Assembly (NCBI RefSeq): GCF_001039355.2
Contig: NW_019776002.1
Location: forward strand, 438,414 to 502,413
DNA from: Lingula anatina
Taxonomy: Eukaryota > Brachiopoda > Lingulata > Lingulida > Lingulidae
Direction: 5' to 3'
DNA: 64,000 bases
Below are positions 36,138 through 49,100 of the stretch, in pieces (positions within the stretch are counted from its first letter, which is position 1; each line of letters begins with the position of its first letter). Below the pieces are notes generated by a model. It made no database searches. It saw only the letters and a list, made by a program, of their open reading frames with translations, and was not told the DNA's origin. The position numbers and the translations under genes are program-made.

Positions 36138-39100
36138 AAACCAGCTAAATTCACAGCCTACCTTTCTTTGCTCAAATTCCATCACACGTAGTCCACTACT
36201 GTGTGTTGATAAAAAGCTTCATCTCCGCCTAAATGCCTGCCAGACACTAATACTGTTGCTAGTGATGTTAGTGATTGATTGCAAATGGAGGTGGCTTCAA
36301 ATCCTATCAATTATGTATGCTCCTGACGGTTCTCCAATAAAACAAACTTCAGAATGTGCCGTACAGGTGCCTGATCAAACGATGAAACCTTGTTAGAAAT
36401 CCAATCAATTAAGGCCCAGCTAAGAGGGGCCATGTCAAAATATCAATATTTGAGGTAGCTCTTACTTGGGGTGCCCTGAAAGTGTGTAGTGAACTTTCTT
36501 TACCACGTTGATCTTAATGTATGAGGATAAGTGTCTAAATGTCAGATATCATTCATTTATTAAAAATAATTAATTAATATTACTGATTATTTGATGTGGT
36601 CCCTAAACTCGATGTTTGACGGTGCTAGGCGATGCACCAGAATTTTGGGGATGAACGGGAGATGAACTAAAGATAAATCTGAGATAAATTTATATCCCAA
36701 TGTCAACCGTAACGTGACATGCATATATACATATACATAACCAAATAGATTACTATTATTTACAAATGACTTTTATCCTATTTGGTTTATCATCAAACTT
36801 CAGTTAAATGGTCTTGGGCTTACATAACTTCACTCAAATGTCCCTAAAACTGAAACTGTGGCACAGATAAATTTAGGACAAAAGCATCCTAGGGGTTAGA
36901 CTTGGGTGGGAGGGGGAGGTACGGGCACTAATTTTGGGTAAGCACTTGCAGTGATTAGGTGATCCTTTTGCTTATCCATGTTCCTGATCTTTTTTTTCCT
37001 TTTTGTTTGTCAGGGAGGGGAAGAAGACTGAGAATTTGTCATCAGTTTTTTTCTTCATGCATCCTTTTTAAACCAATATGATTTATATAAAAGATGAGAC
37101 AAAGCTGCAAATTCAAAAATGATTAAGATGAAAATGATCTCCCCATGAAACAAGAAATCCCTGTGTTTGCCCCCTCCTCCCCTTGTCTGCTTTTTAACCC
37201 CTTTTAAACCTTTTATCTAAACACAGATACAGATAAGTCAAGCCATAAATATTACAAAATTGATAAAAGGATTTTATAGGGATCAAATTGAAAATCCCCA
37301 GTATGCAAATTAACAAAATGCTTTCCTTCTTGGTACAGTGCATTTACACTAAGCTGGATTATGACCTTGAACTTTTGGAACTTTTTTTACTTTTTATTTT
37401 TCAAAAATTACAAAGCTCAACAACAACAACAAAATACTTCATTAAATACCATTACCTGTTAGACTTCAAATCCTCTTCATCTTAAGTGATAACACAGCTA
37501 CCAAAGGATTAAAAAAGCCAAACCTTTGACTAAATATACTTGTTCTACAGATGGAAGAAATATTATACTGTTTGCATTTAGAATTGATTCTTCACAAAGG
37601 ACGAGGCATAAAAAAGATATCATTTTTCTTAATAAACTAAAGGCAGTCAATGATTAAGCAGTGCAGATGTGGAGAAAGGTATAGAAACTTTCTCTGTAAA
37701 ATCCATGTACGCTTTTAACATTAGCTCTTGTCAATAATCAATATTTGTCAATGACAGACTAGCTACTTGGGCAGCTTAGGAAGCTCTAGAAATAGAACAT
37801 AAGACCCTGGGCCTATATTGTCCTCTAATAGTGCCCCTGGGGAGTGAAACTACTTTTACACATCATTAGAAATATGGATCATGTTACATATATGTCAAGA
37901 TGTGAGATTACATAACCTTTCATCTGTATCCAAGACTGAGCAAGTATTCGGCAACACAGGGGCAAGGGAACCATAAAACAGACTTAACTTATTTAGAAAA
38001 AGATCAAATACACATGCTATACTTCTGTCCTATAAATGATGTAAAATTTCAGGAGGTACTGACATCATTTGAATATTTTTCTTTAATCATGACAACTGGT
38101 TCAGCATGCAGTATAGTAGTACTGACGAGTCCCCCCCCCCCCCCCAAAAAAAAAAAATGTGCACCAATACAAAATACAAGACATTAAGTGATTGAACTTC
38201 TGGCCCATTCCATTAATATCACGCAAGTAAGAATAGAAAAGGAAAATTAAATGGCATCCATTAAAAGTCCAAGAGGAAAGTAAGCCCGTGAGTCTTTGAC
38301 TGTGTGCTGTGACTGGCTGCTCAATTTTCTCTGCCTTTCATCTGACGTGAAACTCAACCTACTCATCACAGGAAATTATTTACGGTGCAACTGCCATCAA
38401 CATGAAACCATGAGAATCCATTACAAACACAATGATTTCAAGAAAATGTGTATTCTTTGGAAAAAAAACTACAATAAAAATAAAAGAAAAACATGAAGCA
38501 TATTATACTTCAAAGAGCAGACATTACAATTACTTCACAACATCACACCTGACTCCTTTGAGTTTTCTATTAGTTAAGTACAGCTGTGAATTCATGAGAA
38601 CAGACAGTTCCTGTGCTTGCAAGCATCTCTCTCTCTCTCTTTCTCTCTTACACACACAAACTTACACATAACCACACATGCTTACACACACACACACACA
38701 CACATTCACACACATGTGCACTTGCTCTTACAGACATGCACATCAATTTTTAGATTCACTTATCAAAATATCGCAACCATACACTGGTATAATTCGAAAT
38801 GTGTGCATGGAAACAGCTGACCACAGACTGTTTTATATTTTTTTGTCTACTGCTACTTGTATCACAATGTTTAAAACAATCCCTGCTCTAGAATATACCT
38901 CATACATTATACAATACATATTTTAATACTATTAATGAAATGACAAAGAAAAAATCTGATCTTTTCTTCATTTTTTCAATGGGCAAAATTATAAATCTTT
39001 CCAATAAATAATTTGGGAATCTTCCAAAATATGATTGATATATTTTGTATAGCATTTGAGGTGCTTAAACTGAATAGAACTTTAATGTAGCCTGCTTTTC

Positions 39101-40080
39101 AATTATGTTGCTACCACTCAATAGGAATGCCCTATATTTAAGAATCTATGACTTTAAAAGAATATACAATTTCACAATTTTCCCCATTGAAATGATGGTG
39201 GCAATGCCATATACCTGATACTCTTAACATTACACGTGGACGGAATTCTAAGCAGACATATGCTGCAATTCTATCCCAAAAACTTGAGAGTCTTTCATTG
39301 AAAAAAAAAAACAAATAAAACAGCATTTTCCTTTTTCTCTAAATAAATAGTCACATTAACGCTACAAGATTTAGGTTGCTGAATGTACTCAAGAAGTCCT
39401 GGCAACTTTTTCTTTTACACAATGAAAGTTAAAACATGAACCATGCATGAATGGTTGCCTTTAGCTGGATGCAAAGATTGGACTAAACTCAGACAAGCTA
39501 AAAAAAAAAAAAATAAATAAATAAATAAATAAAAAAATAAAAAAAACGCCTACATAAAATGGTATTTAAAATATCAAGATTACTAAAAGCATGATGTTTG
39601 GGAGATGACAATTCAAGGTTGCTAATGATGAATGAGAAATGAATGGTTGGCCTTCCCTTTATATCCCAATGTCCTCCAGGTACAAAGAGTACATGTAATT
39701 ATGTCAGTCTGTGTGACTATCTTCCTTTTGTTTCCAAACTCACCATGACAAAGACATTATGTCATCTCCTGGGCCCTGTAACTGGAAAGCATTGTGCAAT
39801 GCAACCGAGCGCAAGTGTCTCGATTCCATAACTCGCCCATACAATATGTAGCCTCTATGTGATATCGCTATTTGCAATACACGATGCTTTCGAGTTATGG
39901 GCCCTGATTTTACTATCTTGAAAAGTATATAAAAGCATGTCTGCCACAGTCTTTGTAGTGTTAGTTTCTCAACTACAAGGACACTGTTGTTACAGCTCCT
40001 GATTTCATTATCTTGAGGAGTATGTAAAAGCATACATCTGTCTGTGTCCGTATAGTAATAGTTTCATGATGTCAAGGACA
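36138..40080. other. Copy A of the BBS2 downstream intergenic region
   Basis: No gene is seen. The stretch contains a C/A mononucleotide run near 38,131-38,157, CT and CA microsatellites near 38,627-38,703, and an AT-rich tract near 39,500-39,545. Near 39,899 and 39,992 lie two degenerate copies of the end of the last BBS2 exon. It matches 42,273-46,176. Confidence 0.7.
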
Positions 40081-40774
40081 TTATGTTGTGACAGCTCCTG
40101 ATCTCATTATCTTGAAGAGAGAACTTGCGTTATTGTTCTTGATGGCGTCTCTGCAGGCGTTCACTACTTGTGTCTTGTGCTTACCCACTGGAAAATACAC
40201 GTGTTGGATTTAATTAGACAAATTATCTTTATACAAACAATCAAGCTGCCTATTGCTCTCATACATTAATATTGATATTAATTTTGGGAGCTTGTGGTTT
40301 CTGGCTCGTTATTTGTAGCTATATATCTATATATATACATCTATATACCTATATATGTTACTATATTCATTTTAAATTACATGTCTAATCCTATTTTGAA
40401 CTAATGTATGGGTGCAGGTAAATAGCACAGAGTTTACTTATACTGAATGTTATTTAATATACTGCAATATAACTTATTAATATGTAATGGTGCCTGAACT
40501 GTTCACAAGATTGACATAAGTCTCACCTCTCAGCTTTCCTGCCTTCTGAATGACTTGATTGACTTGTTTCAGACAGCTCAGCAGCTCTGTGTGGTTGTTA
40601 CATCTTATCTTGTAGCCATTGATCAGATCTTTGTTCAGATCAAACAGTTCCATGTAACCTTTCTTCATGTTCTTCCTGGAATGTTTAGTAAAAGAATTTT
40701 TATTTAACTGTTTCAATAAGTAAGGTAATAACTTTGAATTAAAAAATAAATAAAAAATAAAAAAAATAAAATAA

Positions 40775-40822
<48 letters not shown>

Positions 40823-42063
40823 AATAAATATCACAAAAAATAACCTGCAGTACTTTAAACAGTATTTAGATTAAATGCAATTACACTTACATATCTCCCA
40901 TCAGTCTGGCATCCTCTGCCCTCACCACCAAGCTCCTGATGAGGTTGGAGTGGTCCGCCATCTCTGCTGTCAGTTTCTGTCTAACAGCATGGAAATCATC
41001 AACCTAAAACATAACAGGTGCTATTACTGGGTTGATAAGCTATATTTAATTCTTACACTGGAAGTCTAGTAATATATACTTTTTTTGACAAAAAGTACAA
41101 TTTCCTTATTATCCTTAAGAATTTTAGAAAAACCGTCTCCCTACATCTTGTGTTATGACTAAGCAGCAAGGCTTGTATAGCACTCCTAGTGTCTTACTTT
41201 AATCAGTGTCAGCCTGAGAGCCTCCATTTCATCAGGGAAGTCAGCCGTCACCTGTAGATCTTCAATCTTCAGGAACAATGCAAGACTCTGAATTACTTCT
41301 GCAGCCACATCCATGTCATCTGTTTTGATTGTTACCTGGAATAAAAAAATTAAATATTGTCAGTGTGCACAGGTCTATTTCAATGCTACATGTTATCAAA
41401 ATTTAACCTAACACTGTAATGAGCTCATGTTGTTGGCTATATATAAAATCTTAAACACACAAACATATGGACTGTATTTCTGAGTCTACAAAATAAGTAA
41501 ACGTGAACTTGTGTGTAAACAACCTTTAAATCTACTGCTTATTTATCCATTAGTTTAAAGAAGTACAAATTCAAATTTACTCCTTACTTGCCCACAATTT
41601 TAGAAAATAAAAAATAAAAAACTACTTCGTACTTGTCCGTTAGTTTCCATCTTGACACACAGAGGTCCCGCCCCCCTGAGAGACATGAAGCGGGCGTCCA
41701 GAGCGCCAGGACAGACCAAGTCTTCTTGAAGCAGGAAGTTCTGGTTGATCCACATAAGAACCTACAAAGAATATCATTCATGTGTGGGTCAAACTTTATC
41801 TTCATACTGATAATGCATCCACCATTCGTTACTTATTTATACACACTGAAGATTTTCCCACTACATTATATAGTTTTTAAAAATAATTTATAAGACAGAA
41901 AAGAAAAAAATATGTTCAACCAGCAGCTGTACTAACCCTCTGTACTCTTTCATTGACTTGGAACACTACAGAACTCTTGGGTTCTGGTACGTCCCCTCCA
42001 CACAGGGCATACATGGAGAACCTTGGCAGCTGCCTGGTCAACTCAAACACATGGAACTGGTTG
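40081..42063 (-). pseudogene. BBS2: Duplicate of BBS2 coding exons 17-22 (probable other allele)
   Basis: Six exons equivalent to the end of BBS2: 41,937-42,063; 41,633-41,761; 41,198-41,335; 40,891-41,003; 40,527-40,675; 40,081-40,187. All frames are open and all phases agree, so this is not decayed. It is incomplete because the block ends at the N at 42,228, before exon 16. It differs from the main copy in small ways. Exon 17 ends at GTTAGT instead of GTAAGT, exon 18 at GTACGA instead of GTAAGA, the exon 17 acceptor is CATAG instead of CACAG, and the last residue is Thr instead of Ser. It lacks the 80-bp exon 17 duplication. It is typed pseudogene only because it is a partial duplicate. Confidence 0.8.
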
Positions 42064-42075
42064 CTATGGAGAAAA

Positions 42076-42076
42076 T

Positions 42077-42168
<92 letters not shown>
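42076..42168. repeat. (CA)n(TA)n microsatellite
   Basis: A CA run followed by about 70 bases of TA, in BBS2 intron 16 of copy A. In the other copy (about 48,340-48,358) it is reduced to a few TA units, which is consistent with an allelic length difference. Confidence 0.95.
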
Positions 42169-42170
<2 letters not shown>

Positions 42171-42227
42171 GCCACCGTAGATTCAGATAATCCTTATCAT
42201 GTAATTTTTTAATGTTGTAAAAAGATA

Positions 42228-42228
42228 N
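42228..42228. other. Single N: assembly join 2
   Basis: An isolated N at the right edge of the haplotype block. Bases before it match 48,417 and earlier; bases after it match 34,206 onward. Confidence 0.9.
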
Positions 42229-42272
42229 AAAAAAGTATTTTTTTCTGTAAAGCCACATGTTACAAATTTATT

Positions 42273-44279
42273 AAAACCAGCTAAATTTGCAGCCTACCTT
42301 TCTTTGCTCAAATTCCATCGCATGTCGTCCACTACTGTGTGTTGATAAAAAGCTTCATCTCCGACTAAATGCCTGCCAGACACTAATACTGTTGCTAGTG
42401 ATGTTAGTGATTGATTGCAAATGGAGGTGGCTTCAAATCCTATCAATTATGTATGCTCCTGACGGTTCTCCAATAAAACAAACTTCAGAATGTGCCGTAC
42501 AGGTGCCTGATCAAACGATGAAACCTTGTTAGAAATCCAATCAATTAAGGCCCAGCTAAGAGGGGCCATGTCAAAATATCAATATTTGAGGTAGCTCTTA
42601 CTTGGGGTGCCCTGAAAGTGTGTAGTGAACTTTCTTTACCACGTTGATCTAAATGTATGATGATATGTGTCTAAATGTCAGATATCATTCATTTATTAAA
42701 AATAATTGATTAATATTACTGATTATTTGATGTGGTCCCTAAACTGGATGTTTGACGGTGCTAGACGATGCACCAGGATTTGGGGGATGAACGGGAGACG
42801 AACTAAAGATAAATCTGAGATAAATTTATATCCCAATGTCAACCATAACGTGACATGCATATATACATATACATAACCAAATAGATTACTATTATTTACA
42901 AATGACTTTTATCCTATTTGGTTTATCATCAAACTTCAGTTAAATGGTCTTGGGCTTACATAACTTCACTCAAATGTCCCTAAAACTGAAACTGTGGCAC
43001 AGATAAATTTAGGACAAAAGCATCCTAGGGGTTAGACTTGGGTGGGAGGGGGAGGTACAGGCACTAGTTTTGGGTAAGCACTTGCAGTGATTAGGTGATC
43101 CTTTTGCTTATCCATGTTCCTGATCTTTTTTTTCCTTTTTGTTTGTCAGGGAGGGGAAAAAGACTGAGAATTTGTCATCAGTTTTTTTCTTCATGCATCC
43201 TTTTTAAACTAATATGATTTATATAAAAGATGAGACAAAGCTGCAAATTGGAATATGATTAAGATGAAAATGATCTCCCCATGAAACATGAAATCCCTGT
43301 GTCTGCCCCCTCCTCCCCCCGTCTGCTTTTTAACCCCTTTTTAACCTTTTATCTAAACACAGATACAGATAAGTCAAGCCATAAATATTACAAAATTGAT
43401 AAAAGGATTTTATAAGGATCAAATTGAAAATCCCCTGTATGCAAATTAACAAAATGCTTTCCTTCTTGGTACAGTGCATTTACACTAAGCTGGATTATGA
43501 CCTTGAACTTTTGGAACTTTTTTACTTTTTATTTTTCAAAAATTATAAAGCTCAACAACAACAACAAAATACTTCATTAAATACCATTACCTGTTAGACT
43601 TCAAATCCTCTTCATCTTAAGTGATAACACAGCTACCAAAGGATTAAAAAAGCCAAACCTTTGACTAAATATACTTGTTCTACAGATGGAAGAAATATTA
43701 TACTGTTTGCATTTAGAATTGATTCTTCACAAAGGACGAGGCATAAAAAAGATATCATTTTTCTTAATAAACTAAAGGCAGTCAATGATCAAGCAGTGCA
43801 GATGTGGAGAAAGGTATAGAAACTTTCTCTGTAAAATCCATGTACGCTTTTAACATTAGCTCTTGTCAATAATCAATATTTGTCAATGACAGACTAGCTA
43901 CTTGGGCAGCTTAGGAAGCTCTAGAAATAGAACATAAGACCCTGGGCCTATATTGTCCTCTAATAGTGCCCCTGGGGAGTGAAACTACTTTTACACATCA
44001 TTAGAAATATGGATCATGTTACATATATGTCAAGATGTGAGATTACATAACCTTTCATCTGTATCCAAGACTGAGCAAGTATTCGGCAACACAGGGGCAA
44101 GGGAACCATAAAACAGACTAACTTATTTAGAAAAAGATCAAATACACATGCTATACTTCTGTCCTATAAATGATGTAAAATTTCAGGAGGTACTGACATC
44201 ATTTGAATATTTTTCTTTAATAATGACAACTGGTTCAGCATGCAGTATAGTAGTACTGACTAGTACCCCCCCCCCCCCC

Positions 44280-44310
<31 letters not shown>

Positions 44311-44843
44311 TGTGCACCAATACAAAATACAAGACATTAAGTGATTGAACTTCTGGCCCATTCCATTAATATCATGCAAGTAAGAATAGAAAAGGAAAAT
44401 TAAATGGCATCCATTAAAAGTCCCAGAGGAAAGTATGCCCGTGAGTCTTTGACTGTGTACTGTGACTGGCTGCTCAATTTTCTCTGCCTTTCATCTGACA
44501 TGAAACTCAACCTACTCATCACAGGAAATTATTTACGGTGCAACTGCCATCAACATGAAACCATGAGAATCCATTACAAACACAATGATTTCAAGAAAAT
44601 ATGTATTCTTTGGAAAAAAAACTACAATAAAAATAAAAGAAAAACATGAAGCATATTATACTTCAAAGAGCAGACATTACAATTACTTCACAACATCACA
44701 CCTGACTCCTTTGAGTTTTCTATTAGTTAAGTACAGCTGTGAATTCATGACAACAGACAGTCCCTGCGCTTGCAAGCACCTCTCTCCCTCTCTCTCTCTC
44801 TCTCTCTCTTACACACACAAACATAGCCACATAATCACACATG

Positions 44844-44888
<45 letters not shown>

Positions 44889-46176
44889 TCATACACACAT
44901 GCACTTGCTCTTACAAACATCCAAATCAATTTTTAGATTCACTTATCAAAATATTCTAAGCATACACTGGTTTAATTTGATATATGTGCATGGAAACAGC
45001 TGACCACAAACTGTTTTTTAAATTTTTTGTGTACTGCTACTTGTATCACAATGTTTAAAACAATCCCTGCTTTGGAATATACCTCATACATTATACAATA
45101 CATATTTTAATGCTATTAATGAAATGACAAAGAAAAAAATCTGATCTTTTCTTCATTTTTTCAATGGGCAAAATTATAAATATTCCAATAAATAATTTGG
45201 GAATCTTCCAAAATATGATTGATATACTTTGTATAGCATTTGAGGTGCTTAAACTGAATAGAACTATAATGTAGCCTGCTTTTCTATTATGTTGCTACCA
45301 CTCAATAGGAATGTCCTATATTTAAGAATCTATGACTTTAAAAGAATATACAATTTCACAATTTCCCGCATTGAAATGATGCTGTCATTGCCATATACCT
45401 GATAATCTTAACATTTCACATGGACGGAATTCTATGCAGATATATGCTGCAATTCTATCCCAAGAACTTGAAAGTCTTTCATTGAAAAAAAAAAAAAAGC
45501 ATTTTCCTTTTTCTCTAAATAAATAGTCACATTAACGCTACAAGATGTAGGTTGCTGCATGTTCTGGCAACTTTTTCTTTTACACAAGTTAAAACATGAA
45601 CCATGCATGAATGGTTGCCTTTAGCTGGATGCAAATATTGGACTGAACTCAGACAGCTCAAAAAATAAATAAATAAATATATTTAAATAAAGAAATAAAT
45701 AAATAAACACCTATATGAAATGGTATTTAAAATATTAAGATTACTAAAAGCATGACGTTTGGGTGATGACAATTCAAGGTCGCTAATGATGAATGAGAAA
45801 TGAATGGTTGACCTTCCTTTTATATCCCAATGTCCTCCAGGTACAAACAGTGTATGTAATTATTTCAGTCTGTGTGGCTATCTTCCTTTTGTTTCCAAAC
45901 TGTCAACATGACAAGGGCATTATGTCATCACATCTGATCTTACTATCTCAGGGGCGGATCCAGAGCTATTTTCAGACAGTCTTCCAAATTATCTTTGTTG
46001 ATCCATCCTCCATTTTTGACCATCTTCTGACAGAAAAAATAGATATCCGTCAGTGTAAACTTTATATTCTTACCATCTTCCAGACGACCCTCAATCTGCC
46101 CCTGTATCTTGGAGAGTTTATAAAAGCACACATCTGTCTGTGTCCATGTGGTAAAAGTGTCACAATGTCAAGGACA
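42273..46176. other. BBS2 downstream intergenic region (copy B)
   Basis: No gene is recognised. It contains a C/A homopolymer stretch (44,265-44,306), CT and CA microsatellites (about 44,789-44,886) and short AT-rich tracts. The MITE at 45,949-46,104 lies shortly after the BBS2 stop. Confidence 0.7.
45949..46104. mobile_element. 156-bp MITE with inverted termini, absent from the other haplotype copy
   Basis: It starts CAGGGGCGGATCCAGAG and ends CCCTCAATCTGCCCCTG, so the termini are imperfect inverted repeats of about 17 bp. The direct repeat TATCT flanks it (45,944-45,948 and 46,105-46,109). The equivalent site in copy A (39,914-39,918) has one TATCT and no insert. CAGGGGCGGATC termini are common in hAT-type elements, but those usually make 8-bp duplications, so the superfamily is uncertain. 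It has no coding capacity. Confidence 0.85.
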
Positions 46177-49100
46177 TTATGATGTCACAGCTCCTGATCT
46201 CATTATCTTGAAGAGAGAACTTGCGTTGTTGTTCTTGATGGCGTCTCTGCAGGCGTTCACCACTTGTGTCTTGTGCTTACCCACTGGAAGATACACCATG
46301 TGTTGGATTAGACAAATTATCTAAGTTTACACAAACAATCAAGCTCCCTATTACTCTAATACATAAATATTAATTTTGGCAGCTTGTGGTTCCTGGCTCG
46401 TTAATTTACTTGTAGCTATATATCTATATATACATCTATATACTTATATATGTTACTATATTCATTTTAAATTACATGTCTAATCCTATTTTTAACTAAG
46501 GGTGCAGGTGAATAGCACAGAGTTTACTTATACTGAATGTTATTAAATATACTGCAATATACCTTATTAATATGTAATGGTGCCTGAACTGTTCATAAGA
46601 TTGACATAAGTCTCACCTCTCAGCTTTCCTGCCTTCTGAATGACTTGATTGACTTGTTTCAGACAGCTCAGCAGCTCTGTGTGGTTGTTACATCTTATCT
46701 TGTAGCCATTGATCAGATCTTTGTTCAGATCAAACAGTTCCATGTAACCTTTCTTCATGTTCTTCCTGGAATGTTTAGTAGAAGATTTATTATTTAACTG
46801 TTTCAATAAGTAAGGGAACAACTTTGAATTTCAAAAATAAAAAATAATAATAATAATAATAACAATAAATAAATAAATAAATATCAGGAAAAATCAGCTG
46901 CAGAACTTTAAACAGTATTTAGATTTAATACAATTACACTTACATATCTCCCATCAGTCTGGCATCCTCTGCCCTCACCACCAGACTCCTGATGAGGTTG
47001 GAGTGGTCTGCCATCTCTGCTGTCAGTTTCTGTCTAACAGCATGGAAATCATCGACCTAAAACATAACAGGTGCTATTACTTGGTTGACAAGCTACATTT
47101 AATTCTAACACTGGAAGTCTAGTAATATATACATTTTTTGACAGAAAATACAATTTCCTTATTATCCTTAAGAATTTTAGAAAAGTCGTCTCCCTACATC
47201 TTGTGTTTTGACTAAGCACCTAGGCTTGAATATAGCACTCCTAGTGTCTTACTTTAATCAGTGTCAGCCTGAGAGCCTCCATTTCATCAGGGAAGTCTGC
47301 CGTCACCTGTAGGTCTTCAATCTTTAGGAACAATGCAAGACTCTGTATAACTTCTGCTGCTACATCCATGTCATCTGTTTTGATTGTTACCTGGAATAAA
47401 AAATTAAATATTGTCAGTGTACACAGGTCTGTTTCAATGCTACATGTTATCAAAATGTAACCTAACACTGTAATGAGCTCATGTTGTCAAACCTATGGAC
47501 TGTAGTTCTGTGCTGAGTCTACAAAATAAGTAAAAGTGAACTTGTGAGTAAACAACCTTTAAATCCACTCCTTATTTGTCCATTAGTTACTTGGCCACAA
47601 ATTTAGAAAATAAAATATAAAAACTATTTCTTACTTGTCCGTTAGTTTCCATCTTGACACACAGAGGTCCCGCCCCCCTGAGAGACATGAAGCGGGCGTC
47701 GAGAGCGCCAGGACAGACCAAATCTTCTTGAAGCAGGAAGTTCTGGTTGATCCACATAAGAACCTACAGAGAATATCATACATATGTGTGTGTGTCAAAC
47801 TTTATCTTCATAAAAGTTTTGAAAGCTTAGTGCTGTCTCAATTAGTAGACAAACTGGGACACTTCTTTTATACACTTGACCAAAAAAGTTTGGAAACATC
47901 GTTAATTTGAATAAGTATAAAATAACCATATGAGCTAAGGTAAATATTTTAACCAAATATTGATGGATAATGCACCCACCATTTCCCTCTTATATGACAT
48001 GACACTACTAGATAAGCCAAAACATTCATTCTCTCTATTCTATTCTTACATCTGATCTGCAATCTTTATAAGACAAAAAAAAAGTAAAAAATAAAGTTCA
48101 ACCAGCAGCTGTACTTACCCTCTGTACTCTTTCATTGACTTGGAACACTACAGAACTCTTGGGTTCTGGTACGTCCCCTCCACACAGCTGTACTTACCCT
48201 CTGTACTCTTTCATTGACTTGGAACACTACAGAACTCTTTGGTTCTGGTACGTCCCCACCACACAGTGCATACATAGAGAACCTGGGCAGCTGCCTGGTC
48301 AACTCAAACACATGGAACTGGTTGCTGTGGAGAAAATACACAGAGATTTATATATATGGGGCACCATAGATTCAGATAATCCTTATCATGTAATGTTTTT
48401 AATGTTGTAAAAAGATATTAATGGAGAATAAAAAAATTAGATAAGTCACAAAGCATTGGATTTTAGTTAACCTTATTAAATAAAAACAACAATACCTGTT
48501 CCTTAATCCTACAAAAGCTTTGATGTGAAGATCCACAGGGACGTCCTTGGGTGGAATGATAGGAACTCTTAGACTGGAGCTGACTCCCACATTGACTGGG
48601 TGACTAGAACATACAATAACACCACTCAGATATAGTTAATGATAGGAACTCTCAGACTGGAGCTGACTCCCACATTGACTGGGTGACTAGAACATACAAT
48701 AACACCACTCAGATATAGTTCATGATAGGAACTCTCAGGATGATTCTTTCTAACAATCTGACTGAAAGCCACATCATCTATTCTCCATTGCAGTTTTCTT
48801 TTTATTTTAAAATCCATTAAATGTTTGTCTTTACAGTATATAAGAACAAAATGAAATATTTTTTACTCACACAACATAGCTCTCTCCTTCAAATATGCCC
48901 TCAGCAAATATCAGCACTGCTCTTACAACTGTGTCTGTAATGTTTTTAAAAAATTATATTTGGATCTGCCATACATTTAACACATAGTAATCCCAAAACA
49001 CAATATTTGAGCCAAATGCCACAAACAGAAAAATCATATGCAATGACACAATAACAAGAAATAACAGAAAATGACTTAACAGTGGGAGAAAAAAATGTAT

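Larger units (their letters stand above)
34251..42227. repeat. Probable alternative-haplotype block inserted in series (L2 plus A)
   Basis: The left part (34,251 to about 36,137) repeats 32,369-34,249. The right part (about 36,093-42,227) repeats 42,229-48,417. Both Ns border this block, and skipping it joins two 44-base identical ends. Differences between the copies are of allelic type: single substitutions, microsatellite length, a 156-bp MITE, and an 80-bp duplication. I interpret it as an unmerged haplotype rather than a real tandem duplication. Confidence 0.85.
42229..48417. repeat. Right flank copy (B) of the haplotype-type duplication
   Basis: It repeats about 36,093-42,227 at high identity and continues without a break into the 5' part of BBS2, so it is the copy that belongs to the intact gene. 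It carries the extra MITE at 45,949 and the exon 17 duplication that copy A lacks. Confidence 0.9.
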
